Assembly: GCF_008327685.1 (NCBI RefSeq)
Contig: NZ_BDDE01000015.1
Location: forward strand, 1-64,000
Source of the DNA: Actinomadura sp. K4S16
GTDB taxonomy: Bacteria; Actinomycetota; Actinomycetes; Streptosporangiales; Streptosporangiaceae
Direction: 5' to 3'
DNA length: 64,000 nt
How positions within the stretch are numbered: position 1 is the stretch's first letter; each line of letters begins with the position of its first letter. The notes beneath the pieces were generated by a model. It did not search any database. It was not told the origin of the DNA and saw only the letters and a program-made list of their open reading frames with translations. The translations under genes and the position numbers were made by a program. Shown here one piece after another: positions 8,234-17,180 of this stretch.

Positions 8234-9793
8234 TCAGCGGACGGTGACAGTGACGGGGGGCGAGGTGGAGGGCTCGCAGTGCTGGTCGCCGCTGTGGACG
8301 GCGGTGATGCTGTGGGCGCCGGCGGTGGTGAAACTGGTGACCAGGCGGGCGAAGCCTGTGGTCAGGGGGATGGTTCCCAGGCTGGTGGTGCCGTCGAAGA
8401 ACTCGACCGTTCCGGTGGGGAGGATTCCTCCGCAGAGCACCCGGGCGAGGAGGGTGACCTGCCGGTTCCGCAACGTCACGCGAGGTAGTGCCGAGGCCAC
8501 GGTGGTGGAGGCGCCCTTGTTGACGGTGAGGGTGATCGGGCTGGACTCCGCGGCCGGGCAGCCGTCGCCCCCACCGTAGACGGCGGTGATGGTGTGGGCG
8601 CCCGCCTCGAATTGCCGGACGAGCGTGGCGGTGCCGTTGCGCAGGCGGGCGGAACCCAGGACGGTGGCGCCGTCGCGGAACTCGACCGCGCCGGCCGGGG
8701 TGCCCTCGCTGCAGGTGACCGTGGCGGTCAGGGTGACCAGGCGATGGACCTGTGCCGGGTTGGGCTCGGCGATGACCGTGACCGCCGAGGAGGTGGCGCT
8801 CGCGCCGATCGCGATGGCGGACGGGTAGGGGCCGACGCCGGGGATGGTGAGGGTCACGGTGTCGGTGGCGGCATCGATCACCGACACCGTGTTCGCGCCG
8901 GAGTTGGTGACGTAGACGCTGCCGCCGTCCGGAGCGACCGCCACCCCGTACGGGCCGCTGCCGACCGGGATGGTGGTGCTCACGGTATTGGCGGCGGTAT
9001 CGATCACCGACACCGCGTCGATCCCGATGTCGGCGACATAGACGCGGCTCCCGTCCGGCGTGACCGCCACGCCGTAGGGATAGCTGTAGTCGCCGAGGGG
9101 GATGGTGGCGGTCACGGCATTGGCGGCAGTGTCGATCAACGAAACCGTGAAATCCGCGACGTCGGTGACATAGACGCCGGCCCCGTCCGGCGTGACCGCC
9201 ACCTGGTATGGGGCACTGCCTACGGAGATGGTGGCGCTCACGGTATCGGCGGCAGTGTCGATTACCGAAACCGTGCCATCCCCGTTGTCGGCGACATAGA
9301 CGCGGCCCCCATCCGGGGTGACCGCCACCCCGGACGGAGTGCTGCCTACGGGAATGGTGGCGGTCACGGTATCGGTGGCAGTGTCGATCACCGAGACCGT
9401 GCCATCGCTGCCGTTGCTGACGTAGACGCGGCCGCCGTCCGGCGTGATCGCTACCCCGTACGGGTAGTTGCCGACGAGGATGGTGGCGGTCACGGTGTTC
9501 GTGGCGGCGTCGATCACCGAGAGCGTGCCGTCCACGGTGTTGGTGACGTAGACGGTGCCGCCGTCCGGGGCGACCGCCACGCCCTCCGGAAAGTTGCCGA
9601 CAGGGATCGTGGCGGCCACCACGTTGGTGACGGTGTCGATCACCGACACCGCGCCGCCCTCCATATCGGTGACATACGCCGTCGTAGCCGCCTCGGTGGG
9701 CAGGGCGGACCGGAGGGACGAAGCGGGTGTGGTACGACCGGATATCCGCGCGTGTGGCAGTCGGAGGTCGGCCGGGGAGATATCGGCAGGCAT
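8234..9793 (-). CDS. YVTN beta-propeller protein with two Ig-like repeats (copy 2)
   Basis: A 519-aa paralogue of its neighbours with seven YVTN repeats (blade 5 carries a two-residue insertion, GDYSYPYG) and two C-terminal Ig-like repeats (GAVEFRDGATVLGSA and GTVEFFDGTTSLGTI). The start is placed at the ATG after GGAGCAGCCCCC, the same leader that precedes copies 1 and 3; longer reading frames include the conserved upstream element and are not favoured. The stop is followed by about 260 bases before copy 1 starts. Similarity between copies is high in the blades and in the Ig part, consistent with recent tandem duplication. Confidence 0.85.
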   Translation of the reverse strand: MPADISPADLRLPHARISGRTTPASSLRSALPTEAATTAYVTDMEGGAVSVIDTVTNVVAATIPVGNFPEGVAVAPDGGTVYVTNTVDGTLSVIDAATNTVTATILVGNYPYGVAITPDGGRVYVSNGSDGTVSVIDTATDTVTATIPVGSTPSGVAVTPDGGRVYVADNGDGTVSVIDTAADTVSATISVGSAPYQVAVTPDGAGVYVTDVADFTVSLIDTAANAVTATIPLGDYSYPYGVAVTPDGSRVYVADIGIDAVSVIDTAANTVSTTIPVGSGPYGVAVAPDGGSVYVTNSGANTVSVIDAATDTVTLTIPGVGPYPSAIAIGASATSSAVTVIAEPNPAQVHRLVTLTATVTCSEGTPAGAVEFRDGATVLGSARLRNGTATLVRQFEAGAHTITAVYGGGDGCPAAESSPITLTVNKGASTTVASALPRVTLRNRQVTLLARVLCGGILPTGTVEFFDGTTSLGTIPLTTGFARLVTSFTTAGAHSITAVHSGDQHCEPSTSPPVTVTVR

Positions 9794-9880
9794 GGGGGCT
9801 GCTCCAAGTTGTGGAAGGTGATCGCCGAACGGCGGGCGCATATTGCCTCTCACCTGCGGCATTTCACCATGAGGATTCGA

Positions 9881-9920
9881 CTCACTACTTAGAGTGTCCG
9901 GCATTCTTGATCCTCAAACA
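9881..9920 (-). promoter_or_regulatory. conserved upstream element of propeller gene copy 2
   Basis: The same 40-base block, beginning 88 bases before the start. It differs from the copy-1 block at only a few positions. A further conserved patch (GATCGATAAATGTGCC on the coding strand) lies about 40-50 bases upstream, as it does for copies 1 and 4. Confidence 0.55.
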
Positions 9921-10160
9921 GCCGTCTCCAGGAAACACGCAGAACGATCGGCGGGCACATTTATCGATCAGGTCAGCCGTCCGACCTGGGACTCCGGGAT
10001 GGCACCCACGTGCCGGCGCGCCATTCCTCGGGCATCGGACGCGGCTTCCGGGCCGGCCTGCATCGAGTGGCGCAGGCACTTTCAACAATGGGCGCCTGGG
10101 CGGCCCGGGTGTCTCGTCTGCCAGGCGCCCACGAGCTGTCGTCGGCCCGTTGCGGCGCGA

Positions 10161-11714
10161 TCAGCGGACGATGACGGTGACGGTGACGGGGGGCGACGTG
10201 GAGGACTCGCAGTTCTGGTCGCCGCTGTAGAGGGCGGTGACGGTGTGGTTGCCGGTGGTGGTGAGGGTGGTGACCAGTGAGGCGAAGCCCGCGGTCAGGG
10301 GGATCGTTCCCAGGCTGGTGGTGCCGTCGCGGAACTCGACCGTGCCCGTCGGGAAGGTTCCGCCGCACGCGACGCGGGCGAGGAGGGTGACCCGCCGGTT
10401 CACCAGCGTCACGCGCGGCAGCGCCGAGGCCACGGTGACCGAGGCGCTCTTGTTGACGGTCAGGGTGATCGGACTGGACTCCGCGGCCGGGCAGGTGCCG
10501 TCCCCGCTGTAGACGGCGGTGATGGCGCGGGCGCCGCCATCGAACTGTCGGACGAGGGAGGCGGTGCCGTTGCGCAAGCGGACAGAACCCAGGCTGGTGC
10601 CGCCGTCGCGGAACTCGACCGTGCCGGTGGGGGTGCCCTCAAGGCAGGTGACCGTGGCGGTCAGAGTGACCGGTTGACGGACCCGGGCCGGGTTGGGCGA
10701 CGCCTTGACGGTGACGGCGGACCTGGCACCCGGGGTGATCGCGATGCCGTAGGGGCCCGGGCCGACACCGGTGATGGTGGTGGTCACCTCGCGGGTGGCA
10801 GTGTCGATCACTTGCACCAAGCCGCTGCGGTAGAGGGTGACGTATAGGGCGGTGCCATCAGGGGTGATCGCAACCCCGCTGGCGCCGACTCCTCCGACGG
10901 GGACGGTGCCGGTCACCGTGTTCGTGGCCGTGTCGATCACCGACACCGAGTCGTAGAAGCTGGCGACGTAGAGGGTGGAGCCGTCCGAGGTGACCGCCAT
11001 GCCGACCGGCCCGACGCCGACGGCGATGGTGGCGGTCACCGCACGGGCGGCGGTATCGACCACGACCACCTTGCCGGCGGCGAAATCGGTGGCGTAGAGG
11101 GTAGAGCCGTCCGGGCTGACCGCCAGCTCGGCCGGTGCGCCGCCGGTGGAGATGCCGGCGGCCACGGTATTGGTCGCCGTGTCGATCACCGACACCGTGC
11201 CGCTGGTCAGGTTGCCGACGTAGACGGCGGTGCCGTCCGGGCCGACCGCCACGCCGCCGGGAAAGCCGCCGACGTTGATGGTGGTGGACACGGTGTCGGT
11301 GGCGGTGTCGATCACTGCCACCCGGCCCTCGCCGGAGGCGGCGACGTAGACGGCGCCGCCGTCAGGCGTGACGGACAGCCCGTAGGGGCCGACGCCGACG
11401 GTGATGGTGGCGGTCACCGTATTGGTGGCCGCATCGATCACCGACACCGAATTGCCGTTGCGGTTGGTGACGTAGACGGTGGCGCCGTCGGGGGTGATCG
11501 CCGCCCACGCCGGACCGGAGCCGACGGGGATGCCGGCGGCCACCACGTTGGTGGTCGTGTCGATCACCGACACCGTATTGCCATCGAGGTTGGCGACATA
11601 GGCCAATGTCGCGGTCACCGCTGCCACGGGCAGATCGAGCAAGGCCGAAGTGGCGGTGCGGGCGGGCTTCAGAGTGCGTGAATGCGGCAAATGCGCTGGG
11701 ATTCCGGTGGACAT
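10161..11714 (-). CDS. YVTN beta-propeller protein with two Ig-like repeats (copy 3)
   Basis: A 517-aa member of the array and the most diverged of the four. It has seven blades, some with LYATD or LYVAS in place of YVTN, followed by two Ig-like repeats (GTVEFRDGGTSLGSV and GTVEFRDGTTSLGTI). The start at 11714 has GGAG eight bases upstream. The gap to copy 4 upstream is only about 150 bases and keeps the conserved element but not the more distal patch, so this gene may also receive read-through from copy 4. The function is unknown. Confidence 0.85.
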   Translation of the reverse strand: MSTGIPAHLPHSRTLKPARTATSALLDLPVAAVTATLAYVANLDGNTVSVIDTTTNVVAAGIPVGSGPAWAAITPDGATVYVTNRNGNSVSVIDAATNTVTATITVGVGPYGLSVTPDGGAVYVAASGEGRVAVIDTATDTVSTTINVGGFPGGVAVGPDGTAVYVGNLTSGTVSVIDTATNTVAAGISTGGAPAELAVSPDGSTLYATDFAAGKVVVVDTAARAVTATIAVGVGPVGMAVTSDGSTLYVASFYDSVSVIDTATNTVTGTVPVGGVGASGVAITPDGTALYVTLYRSGLVQVIDTATREVTTTITGVGPGPYGIAITPGARSAVTVKASPNPARVRQPVTLTATVTCLEGTPTGTVEFRDGGTSLGSVRLRNGTASLVRQFDGGARAITAVYSGDGTCPAAESSPITLTVNKSASVTVASALPRVTLVNRRVTLLARVACGGTFPTGTVEFRDGTTSLGTIPLTAGFASLVTTLTTTGNHTVTALYSGDQNCESSTSPPVTVTVIVR

Positions 11715-11798
11715 GGGGCTGCTCCGGGTTTTGAGACGATGAGCGGCGGCGGGCGCCTCGGGGCCGACCACCTGCGACATATCCCCTAAGGGTTCGAT

Positions 11799-11834
11799 TC
11801 ACTACTGAGAGTGTCCGTCGTTCTTGATTCCCAC
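11799..11834 (-). promoter_or_regulatory. conserved upstream element of propeller gene copy 3
   Basis: A shorter and slightly diverged version of the shared block, starting 85 bases before the start codon and keeping GGACACTCT and the AGTGA part. Confidence 0.5.
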
Positions 11835-11870
11835 CCGCCACCTCGTTGTCATCGGTCCGTTGTCGAGGGA

Positions 11871-13301
11871 TCAGCGGACGGTGATGGTGACGGGGGGTGA
11901 GGTGGAGGACTCGCAGTGCTCGTCGCCGCTGTAGAGGGCGGTGATGGTGTGGGTGCCGGTGGTGGTGAAGGTGGTGACCAGGGAGGCGAAGCCTGCGGTC
12001 AGAGGGATGGTTCCCAAGGTCGTGGTGTCGTCGCGGAACTCGATGGTGCCGGTGGGGAGGATTCCGTCGCACAGGACGCGAGCGAGGAGGGCCACGCGTC
12101 GGTTCGGCGGTGTCACGCGGGGCTGTGCCGAGGCCACGGTGGTCGAGGTGCCTTTGTTGACGGTGAGAGTGATCGGAGGGGACTCGGCGGCCGGGCAGTT
12201 GTCGTCGCCGCTGTAGAGGGCGGTGATGGTGTGCGGGCCGGCCTCGAAGCTACGGAGGAGGGTGGCGGCGCCCTGGATCAGGTGGGCCGAGCCCACAACG
12301 GCGGCACCGTCGCGGAACTCGACCGTGCCGGTCGCAGTGCCCTCGGGGCAGGTGACCGTGGCCTTCAGAGTGACGGGACGCTCGACCTGGGCCGGATTGG
12401 GCTCGGCAGTGACCGCGACCGCCGACGTGGGCCCCGCGCCGATCGCGATGCCCCCTGGACCGTGGCCGCCAGCGGGGATGGTGAGCGTCACGGTGTTGGT
12501 GGCAGTGTCGATCACCGACACCGTGTCATACCCGGCGTTGACGACGTAGACGCTGCCGCCGTCCGGCGTGACCGCCACATCCAACGCGTAGTTCCCGACG
12601 GGGATGGTGGTGGTCACGGTGTTCGTCGCGGCATCGATCACCGACACCGTGCCGGGATCCAGGTTGGCGACGTAGACGCTGCCGCCGTCCGGCGTGACCG
12701 CCACACCGAACGGGTTGCCACCGACGGGGACGGTGGCGGACACGGTGTTCGTCGCGGCATCGATCACCGAGACCGTGTCGTCCCCGGCGTTGGTGACGTA
12801 GACGTTGCCGCCGTCCGGAGTGACCGCGACCCCGCGCGGCGAGGTGCCGACGGGGATGGTCGTGGTCACGGCATCGGCGGCAGTGTCGATCACTGACACC
12901 GTCGCCTGGTGGCCGTTGGTGACATAGGCACTGCCGCCGTCCGGCGTGACCGCCACACGGTACGGGTAGACGCCGACGGGGATGGTGGTCGTCACGGTAT
13001 TCGTCGCGGTGTCGATCACCGAGACCGTGTCGTCCCCGGTGTTGGTGACGCAGACGCCGCCGCCGTCCGGCGAGACCGCCACACCGTACGGGTAGACGCC
13101 GACGCCGATGGTGGCGGCCACCACGTTGGTGACGGTGTCGATCACCACCACCGTGCCGTCGCTGTGGATGGCGACATATGCCATCGCCGCAATGGGGGCG
13201 TCGGCGAACAGGGCGGGCCGGAGGGCTCGGGCGGGCGCAGCGCGAGTGAGGGGCAGACGCCCCGAGAGCGGAAGACGCATGGGGGTACTTTTGGCGGGCA
13301 T
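11871..13301 (-). CDS. YVTN beta-propeller protein with two Ig-like repeats (copy 4)
   Basis: A 476-aa member and the first in transcription order. It has six YVTN repeats rather than seven, which accounts for its being about 41 residues shorter than its paralogues. Two Ig-like repeats follow (GTVEFRDGAAVVGSA and GTIEFRDDTTTLGTI). The ATG at 13301 follows a clear AAAGGGG. The N-terminus (MPAKSTPMRLPLSGRLPL) is basic but lacks a hydrophobic core long enough for a convincing signal peptide. One blade was lost here or one was gained by the others; a six-bladed closure is possible. Confidence 0.85.
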   Translation of the reverse strand: MPAKSTPMRLPLSGRLPLTRAAPARALRPALFADAPIAAMAYVAIHSDGTVVVIDTVTNVVAATIGVGVYPYGVAVSPDGGGVCVTNTGDDTVSVIDTATNTVTTTIPVGVYPYRVAVTPDGGSAYVTNGHQATVSVIDTAADAVTTTIPVGTSPRGVAVTPDGGNVYVTNAGDDTVSVIDAATNTVSATVPVGGNPFGVAVTPDGGSVYVANLDPGTVSVIDAATNTVTTTIPVGNYALDVAVTPDGGSVYVVNAGYDTVSVIDTATNTVTLTIPAGGHGPGGIAIGAGPTSAVAVTAEPNPAQVERPVTLKATVTCPEGTATGTVEFRDGAAVVGSAHLIQGAATLLRSFEAGPHTITALYSGDDNCPAAESPPITLTVNKGTSTTVASAQPRVTPPNRRVALLARVLCDGILPTGTIEFRDDTTTLGTIPLTAGFASLVTTFTTTGTHTITALYSGDEHCESSTSPPVTITVR

Positions 13302-13821
13302 GGGGCCCCTTTCAAATGAGGACGGCGCCCGCGGGGCGGCGACATTCAACCGCCGCTCGCCTGCGACAGATCACCGAAGAGATTCATCTCACTACCAAGA
13401 GTGTCCACAACCCTTGATCCCCAAACTGCCTTCCTGACCTCAGAGTTGTGATTTAGTAAAAGCACATTTTCTGATCAGATCCAGCCGCATCGATATCAGG
13501 GGATCGGCGTTATCCCCGCCCTGCACATTTTCTGCATGGAGACGCCGTCATGGGCGAGAGCGACCGGATGAACCTTCTCTGGGCTCTGATCGTCGGATGG
13601 GCTGACACCCCGCGATAGACGATCTCTGGTGGTGTGTAGTCGAGGTCGAGCAGCCATGGGTGTGGCCGGTCGCCGTCGGCGGGTTGCTGCTTGCCGTGGG
13701 CGTGGCAGCGGTAGCGAAGCCGCTTCGCTGGGCACGAGGGCCGGGTTTGGCGGGTGGACGCGGGGCTCGGCATGCCGGCTCTACACGGGTGAATGTCTGA
13801 GGGGCGCGGTAGGAAGGCGGT
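13302..13821. other. 520-bp intergenic region between propeller array and VOC gene
   Basis: It contains the upstream element of propeller copy 4 (13389-13428) and an AT-richer stretch (13440-13490) unusual for this window. Reverse-strand reading frames at 13510-13800 (with HGKQQPADGDRPHPWLLDL) lack a recognisable family and could be a gene remnant. No convincing gene is called. Confidence 0.4.
13389..13428 (-). promoter_or_regulatory. conserved upstream element of propeller gene copy 4
   Basis: The shared block beginning 88 bases before the ATG at 13301, with GGACACTCT followed by GGTAGTGAG on the coding strand. The distal patch (TGATCAGAAAATGTGC) lies about 40 bases further upstream, as in copies 1 and 2. 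Confidence 0.55.
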
Positions 13822-14193
13822 ATGGACTTCAAGCTTGAGCTGGTCGCGGTGCCCGTCTCGGACGTCGACCGCGCCAAGGCGTTCTATACCGAGAAGGCCG
13901 GGTTCAACCTGGACCACGACCACCGGGTCAGCGACGAGATCCGGTTCGTTCAGCTGACGCCGCCGGGGTCGGCGTGTTCGATCGCCATCGGCAAGGGGAT
14001 CGTCGAGACGGCGCCGGGCTCGGTGCAGGGGCTGCAACTGGTCGTCAAGGACGCCGACGCCGCCCATGCGGAGCTTGCCGGGCGGGGTGTCGAGGTGAGC
14101 AAGGTGCAGGAGTTCCCCTGGGGCCGGTTCGTCTACTTCCAGGACCCGGACGGCAACGGCTGGGCCGTCCAGGAGATCGTGCCACAAGGCTAG
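13822..14193 (+). CDS. VOC (glyoxalase/bleomycin-resistance) family protein
   Basis: A 123-aa protein with the paired beta-alpha-beta-beta-beta modules of the vicinal oxygen chelate fold. The first half has LVAVPVSDVDRAKAFYTEKAGF; the second has LQLVVKDADAAHAELAGRGV and ends with YFQDPDGNGWAVQEI. The final Glu in VQEI occupies the usual metal-ligand position, while a His at the start of the first strand is missing. The substrate cannot be assigned. It stands alone and is followed by a strong hairpin terminator. Confidence 0.88.
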   Translation: MDFKLELVAVPVSDVDRAKAFYTEKAGFNLDHDHRVSDEIRFVQLTPPGSACSIAIGKGIVETAPGSVQGLQLVVKDADAAHAELAGRGVEVSKVQEFPWGRFVYFQDPDGNGWAVQEIVPQG

Positions 14194-14247
14194 ATATTGC
14201 TTTGCGCGTGAAATGTGCGCCTGCCTAGCCTCGATTTTTCGTGAGGT

Positions 14248-14274
14248 CGGTTGGGTCGCTCCGCGACCCAACCG
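14248..14274 (+). terminator. 12-bp perfect hairpin terminator after the VOC gene
   Basis: CGGTTGGGTCGC, a 3-base loop, then the exact complement, followed by a T-rich stretch (GCTCTTTGCTTT). It lies 55 bases after the VOC stop and fits a Rho-independent terminator. Confidence 0.75.
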
Positions 14275-14389
14275 GCTCTTTGCTTTGAGCGGCGGGTCAG
14301 CCGTTGGGCCCGACTGTCGCGTCGGGTGGGCGGGGTTCCACGGGCCCCGGGGTTCTCCTTCCTGGTGTTGACGGGACGGTTGGTGTTGG

Positions 14390-15757
14390 TCAGGGTGCCG
14401 GGAGCATCTGCAGCCGGGTGATCGCCGAGGCGATCAGATCGCTCCAGGGCCAGTGGCGGGCCAGCCGGAGCCGGAGCCGTCTGCCGCCCCGTGCCAGGCG
14501 TGCGGCGGTCGAGAAGACCCGCAGGCGCAGGCGTTTGGGTTCTCAGAGCCGTGCCGGATGATCGGTGAAGGCGAGCATCTGGGCCCAGGCGGTCAGGTCG
14601 GTGGCGAGCGCGACGAGTTCGAGCCAGACCTGGTTGGCGGCGGCGCTGTGAAGGGGCAGGTTGCGCAGGCCGGTGTCCTTGGCGCAGCGGATGCGGTCCT
14701 CGCAGCGGGCGCGGCGGCGGTGGCGCAGTTCAAGATCGGCGAGCTGCCCGTGCCGGGTGCCGGTGACGAAACACGTGAAGCGGTGCCCGTCGATGTCGGT
14801 GAACCGCAGTTGCGCGCCGGGGTGGGGTCGTTCGCGGCGGACGATGACCCGCATGCCCTTGGGCCAGCCCGTCAGGTCCAGCATCCCGGTCAGCTCGGCG
14901 ACCCACGCCCCGGGGCGGGGCCTGCGGTCGGCGTCGTAGGCGCACTGCCAGATGTGTTCGGGCAGGGCGAGGATGGCGGCGCAGATGTCGTCGGTGAGGT
15001 TGAAGCCGATCGAGTACTTGACGCGGCGGGCGGTGGCCCAGTCCAGGAACTCGTGGGTGCCGCCACCTGAATCGGTCCGGATGATGACTTGTTTGTGCAG
15101 GCGGGTGGGGATCTGGTTGAGGGCCAGGCGCCCTGCGGTGATGTGGTCGGCGGCGGTGTTGGACCCGGCGTTGCCCGGCCGCAGCACCAGCGCGGCGGCC
15201 TCCCCGGTCCCGCCGGGGCCGTGGTCGATGAACGCGGTCATCGGGTGGAACCCGAAGGTGCGCTTCCACGTCGGGGCGGCGTGTTGCTTCTCCGAGTGCG
15301 CGAGCACGATCGTGGCGTCCAGGTCCACCGGGATCAGGTCGCCGCCCGTCCCGGGGGCGTGCTCGCCGGCCAGGTCCCAGGCCCGCGCACGGGCCGCCGC
15401 CCGGGCCTTGCCGATCGCCCGCAACGCCTGCGGGCCGGCCTGGGCCAGGGTGGTGACCAGCCGCGACACCGTCGGATCGGAGGCCACCGGCCCGAACAGC
15501 TCCGGCTCGGCCCGCAGCACCGCGATATCGGACAGGCAGTCCCCGCCCAGTGCCAGCATCACCGCCAGGTCCGCGACGACCTTGCCCGGATCGTGGGTCG
15601 CCCGCGGCTTGCGCCACCGCTCCAACCCAGCGGAAAGCGCCTGGTCGAGCCCGGTCGCACGGAGGGTCTGGGTCAGCAGCACCCCTCCGGCCTGACCGAC
15701 GATCCCGGCCCCGTCCGAAGACACCGCGAGCTTGGCAGAGCGACCTGTAGTCTTCAC
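14390..15757 (-). pseudogene. IS1380-family transposase interrupted by an in-frame stop
   Basis: Reading from a GTG at 15757 (VKTTGRSAKLAVSSDGAGIV), the frame has the IS1380 transposase layout: an N-terminal GGVLL region, the PVDLDATIV block with a catalytic-type Asp, HPMTAFIDHG, the RTDSGGGTHEFLDW block, and a late EDRIRCAKDTGLRNLP block. A TGA at 14543-14545 stops it after TDHPARL. The same frame then continues for 50 codons (EPKRLRLRVFSTAARLARGG) to a second stop at 14390-14392, giving the usual C-terminal tail. The expected residue at the stop is Trp (TGG), so a single nonsense change is inferred. The product may be a truncated but near-complete enzyme. Confidence 0.85.
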
Positions 15758-15880
15758 GTGAAAAGTGCCTTCTGAACTGGCGCGGACAGGACCTTCGACA
15801 AGCCCTATCCTCCCAGCTCGGGGGCACTTTTCTTGTCTAAATGGGCACCCCCGACCCGCCGTCCGGTGAAAGCCCGAGGC

Positions 15881-15886
15881 TAGGCT
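15881..15886 (+). promoter_or_regulatory. -10 box for a leaderless phosphatase transcript
   Basis: TAGGCT ends seven bases before the GTG at 15894, with no Shine-Dalgarno sequence between them. That is the usual geometry of leaderless starts in actinobacteria. Confidence 0.5.
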
Positions 15887-15893
15887 CCGCCGG

Positions 15894-16898
15894 GTGGGAC
15901 GCACGGTCATCGTCGGCGACGTTCACGGCTGCTTCGACGAGCTTCTCGAACTGCTGGAGAAGGTCGGCCTGCGCCCGGACGACCTCCTCGTCAGCGTGGG
16001 CGATCTGGTCGACCGGGGGCCGGCTCCCGGGGAGGTCGTCCGGTTCTTCCGCGAGCGTCCGAACTCGGTCGTGGTCATGGGCAACCACGAGCGCAAGCAC
16101 GTGCGCGGCGTCTTCTCCTACGCGCAGGAGATCACGCGCCTGCAGCTGGGCGACGAGTACGCCGAGACGGTCGAGTGGATGCGGACGCTTCCGTACTTCT
16201 TCGAGAACGAGGACGTGCGGGTCGTGCATGCGGCGCTCGTCCCCGGTGTCCCGCTCGGCGACCAGAAGGACGAGATCCTCTGCGGTACGACCAGCGGCGA
16301 ACGGGAGCTCGCCGCGCTGTTCCCGGACGGCCACTGGCACGACCGCTACACCGACTCCAAGCCGGTCGTGTTCGGTCACCACGTCACCGGCCGGGAGCCG
16401 CTGGTCCGCGACGGGAGGGTCTTCGGGCTCGACACCGGCGCCTGCCACGGCTGGAACCTGACCGCGCTGTGCGTCCCGGGCTTCACGGTCCACTCGGTGG
16501 CGGCGCGCGCCGACCACTGGTCGATCGCCAAGCGCGCATGGCAGTTGCCCGTCCTGAAGACCAGGCCGTGGCGCGACTTCACCTGGGCGGAGCTGGACGA
16601 GAAGGTCGCGCGGTTCTACGGCACGTCCGATACTGCGTCGCAGGAATGGCTCCGGGCGGTGGAGGAGTGGGCGGCGGGGCTGCGGGCGCTGGTCCCCGTT
16701 CTGGTCGATGCCGCGCATCGGGTCTCCAGGGAGTTGGCCGCGGACGAGATGCGTCGGCATCCGGCCGCGCCGGTGCTGTTCCAGGCCCACAGCGGACGGC
16801 TCGACCAGACCGCACTGGCCAAGCGTTGCGCGACCCCGCGCAGGACGCTGGACGTGGCGGCCGCCCTGGGAGTCCTCGCGCCCGCTCCGCCCGGCTGA
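15894..16898 (+). CDS. metallophosphoesterase of the PPP family
   Basis: A 334-aa protein with the phosphatase signature motifs GDVHGCFDE (near residue 8), GDLVDRGP (near 40) and GNHE (near 62), plus later metal ligands in VHAAL and the GHH of VFGHHVTGRE. This layout is shared by bacterial PPP phosphatases and diadenosine tetraphosphatases. The C-terminal 120 residues form a separate helical region ending in RKTLD-like turns and may serve as a regulatory or substrate-binding part. The GTG at 15894 is seven bases after TAGGCT, so the message is probably leaderless. Confidence 0.85.
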   Translation: MGRTVIVGDVHGCFDELLELLEKVGLRPDDLLVSVGDLVDRGPAPGEVVRFFRERPNSVVVMGNHERKHVRGVFSYAQEITRLQLGDEYAETVEWMRTLPYFFENEDVRVVHAALVPGVPLGDQKDEILCGTTSGERELAALFPDGHWHDRYTDSKPVVFGHHVTGREPLVRDGRVFGLDTGACHGWNLTALCVPGFTVHSVAARADHWSIAKRAWQLPVLKTRPWRDFTWAELDEKVARFYGTSDTASQEWLRAVEEWAAGLRALVPVLVDAAHRVSRELAADEMRRHPAAPVLFQAHSGRLDQTALAKRCATPRRTLDVAAALGVLAPAPPG

Positions 16899-16946
16899 AG
16901 CGTCGCTTCTCAACGCGCGGGTCTCGTCCGGCCGGGGAAACGAAGA

Positions 16947-16973
16947 TCGACACGCCCGGCCGTGTGGTAGCGT
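16947..16973 (+). promoter_or_regulatory. candidate promoter of the leader-rsgA transcript
   Basis: TCGACA (16947-16952) and TAGCGT (16968-16973) with a 15-base spacer precede the leader ORF by about 50 bases. The spacer is slightly short, so this is a tentative call. Confidence 0.4.
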
Positions 16974-17021
16974 CACGCTTGCAGAGACAACCAGTCGGCT
17001 ACGGAAACGGGAGGTGAGTTG

Positions 17022-17093
17022 ATGAGCGCCGCGAAGGCCGCTGCCGTGTGCAGCGCCCGCTGGACCATCCTCACGTCCCGGGCCCTGGTCTGA
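17022..17093 (+). CDS. 23-codon leader peptide upstream of the RsgA-like gene
   Basis: An ATG preceded by a strong GGGAGGTG site six bases upstream opens a short frame: MSAAKAAAVCSARWTILTSR followed by ALV and a stop. It ends about 90 bases before the GTPase gene. Its good ribosome-binding site contrasts with the weak, partly self-paired site of the downstream gene. Strong translation of such a short peptide is the hallmark of ribosome-sensing leaders in front of antibiotic-responsive genes. The pairing potential between its last codons and the downstream region is described separately. Coding is inferred from the RBS and position only. Confidence 0.5.
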   Translation: MSAAKAAAVCSARWTILTSRALV

Positions 17094-17114
17094 CCTGACG
17101 TTCACGATCCCGTC

Positions 17115-17180
17115 GAAGCCGTGCCGGCTTCCGGGAGGCTGCACTCCGTGCTGATCGGGGCCCTTGTTCAAGGGTCTTCA
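17115..17180 (+). promoter_or_regulatory. possible translational attenuator before rsgA
   Basis: Three pairings can be drawn: GAAGCCG/CGGCTTC just after the leader; CCCTT (17161-17165) with AAGGG (17170-17174), where AAGGG is the only Shine-Dalgarno-like stretch before the TTG start; and GGCCCTGGTC (17081-17090, end of the leader ORF) with GATCGGGGCC (17153-17162) over ten positions including two G-T pairs. The last two compete for 17161-17162. Confidence 0.45.

Noticed and set aside
6416..13301. Regular ~126-base repeats that could suggest CRISPR or satellite DNA
   Set aside because: The period equals 42 codons and each unit encodes a YVTN blade, so these are protein repeats; there are no spacers.
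13510..13800. Possible transposase tail on the minus strand
   Set aside because: No recognisable family motif; only short stretches look protein-like.
15761..15831. AAAAGTGCC...GGCACTTTT as IS1380 terminal repeats
   Set aside because: Both arms lie on the same side of the transposase gene, 53 bases apart, so they cannot be the two ends of the element; a hairpin is more likely.
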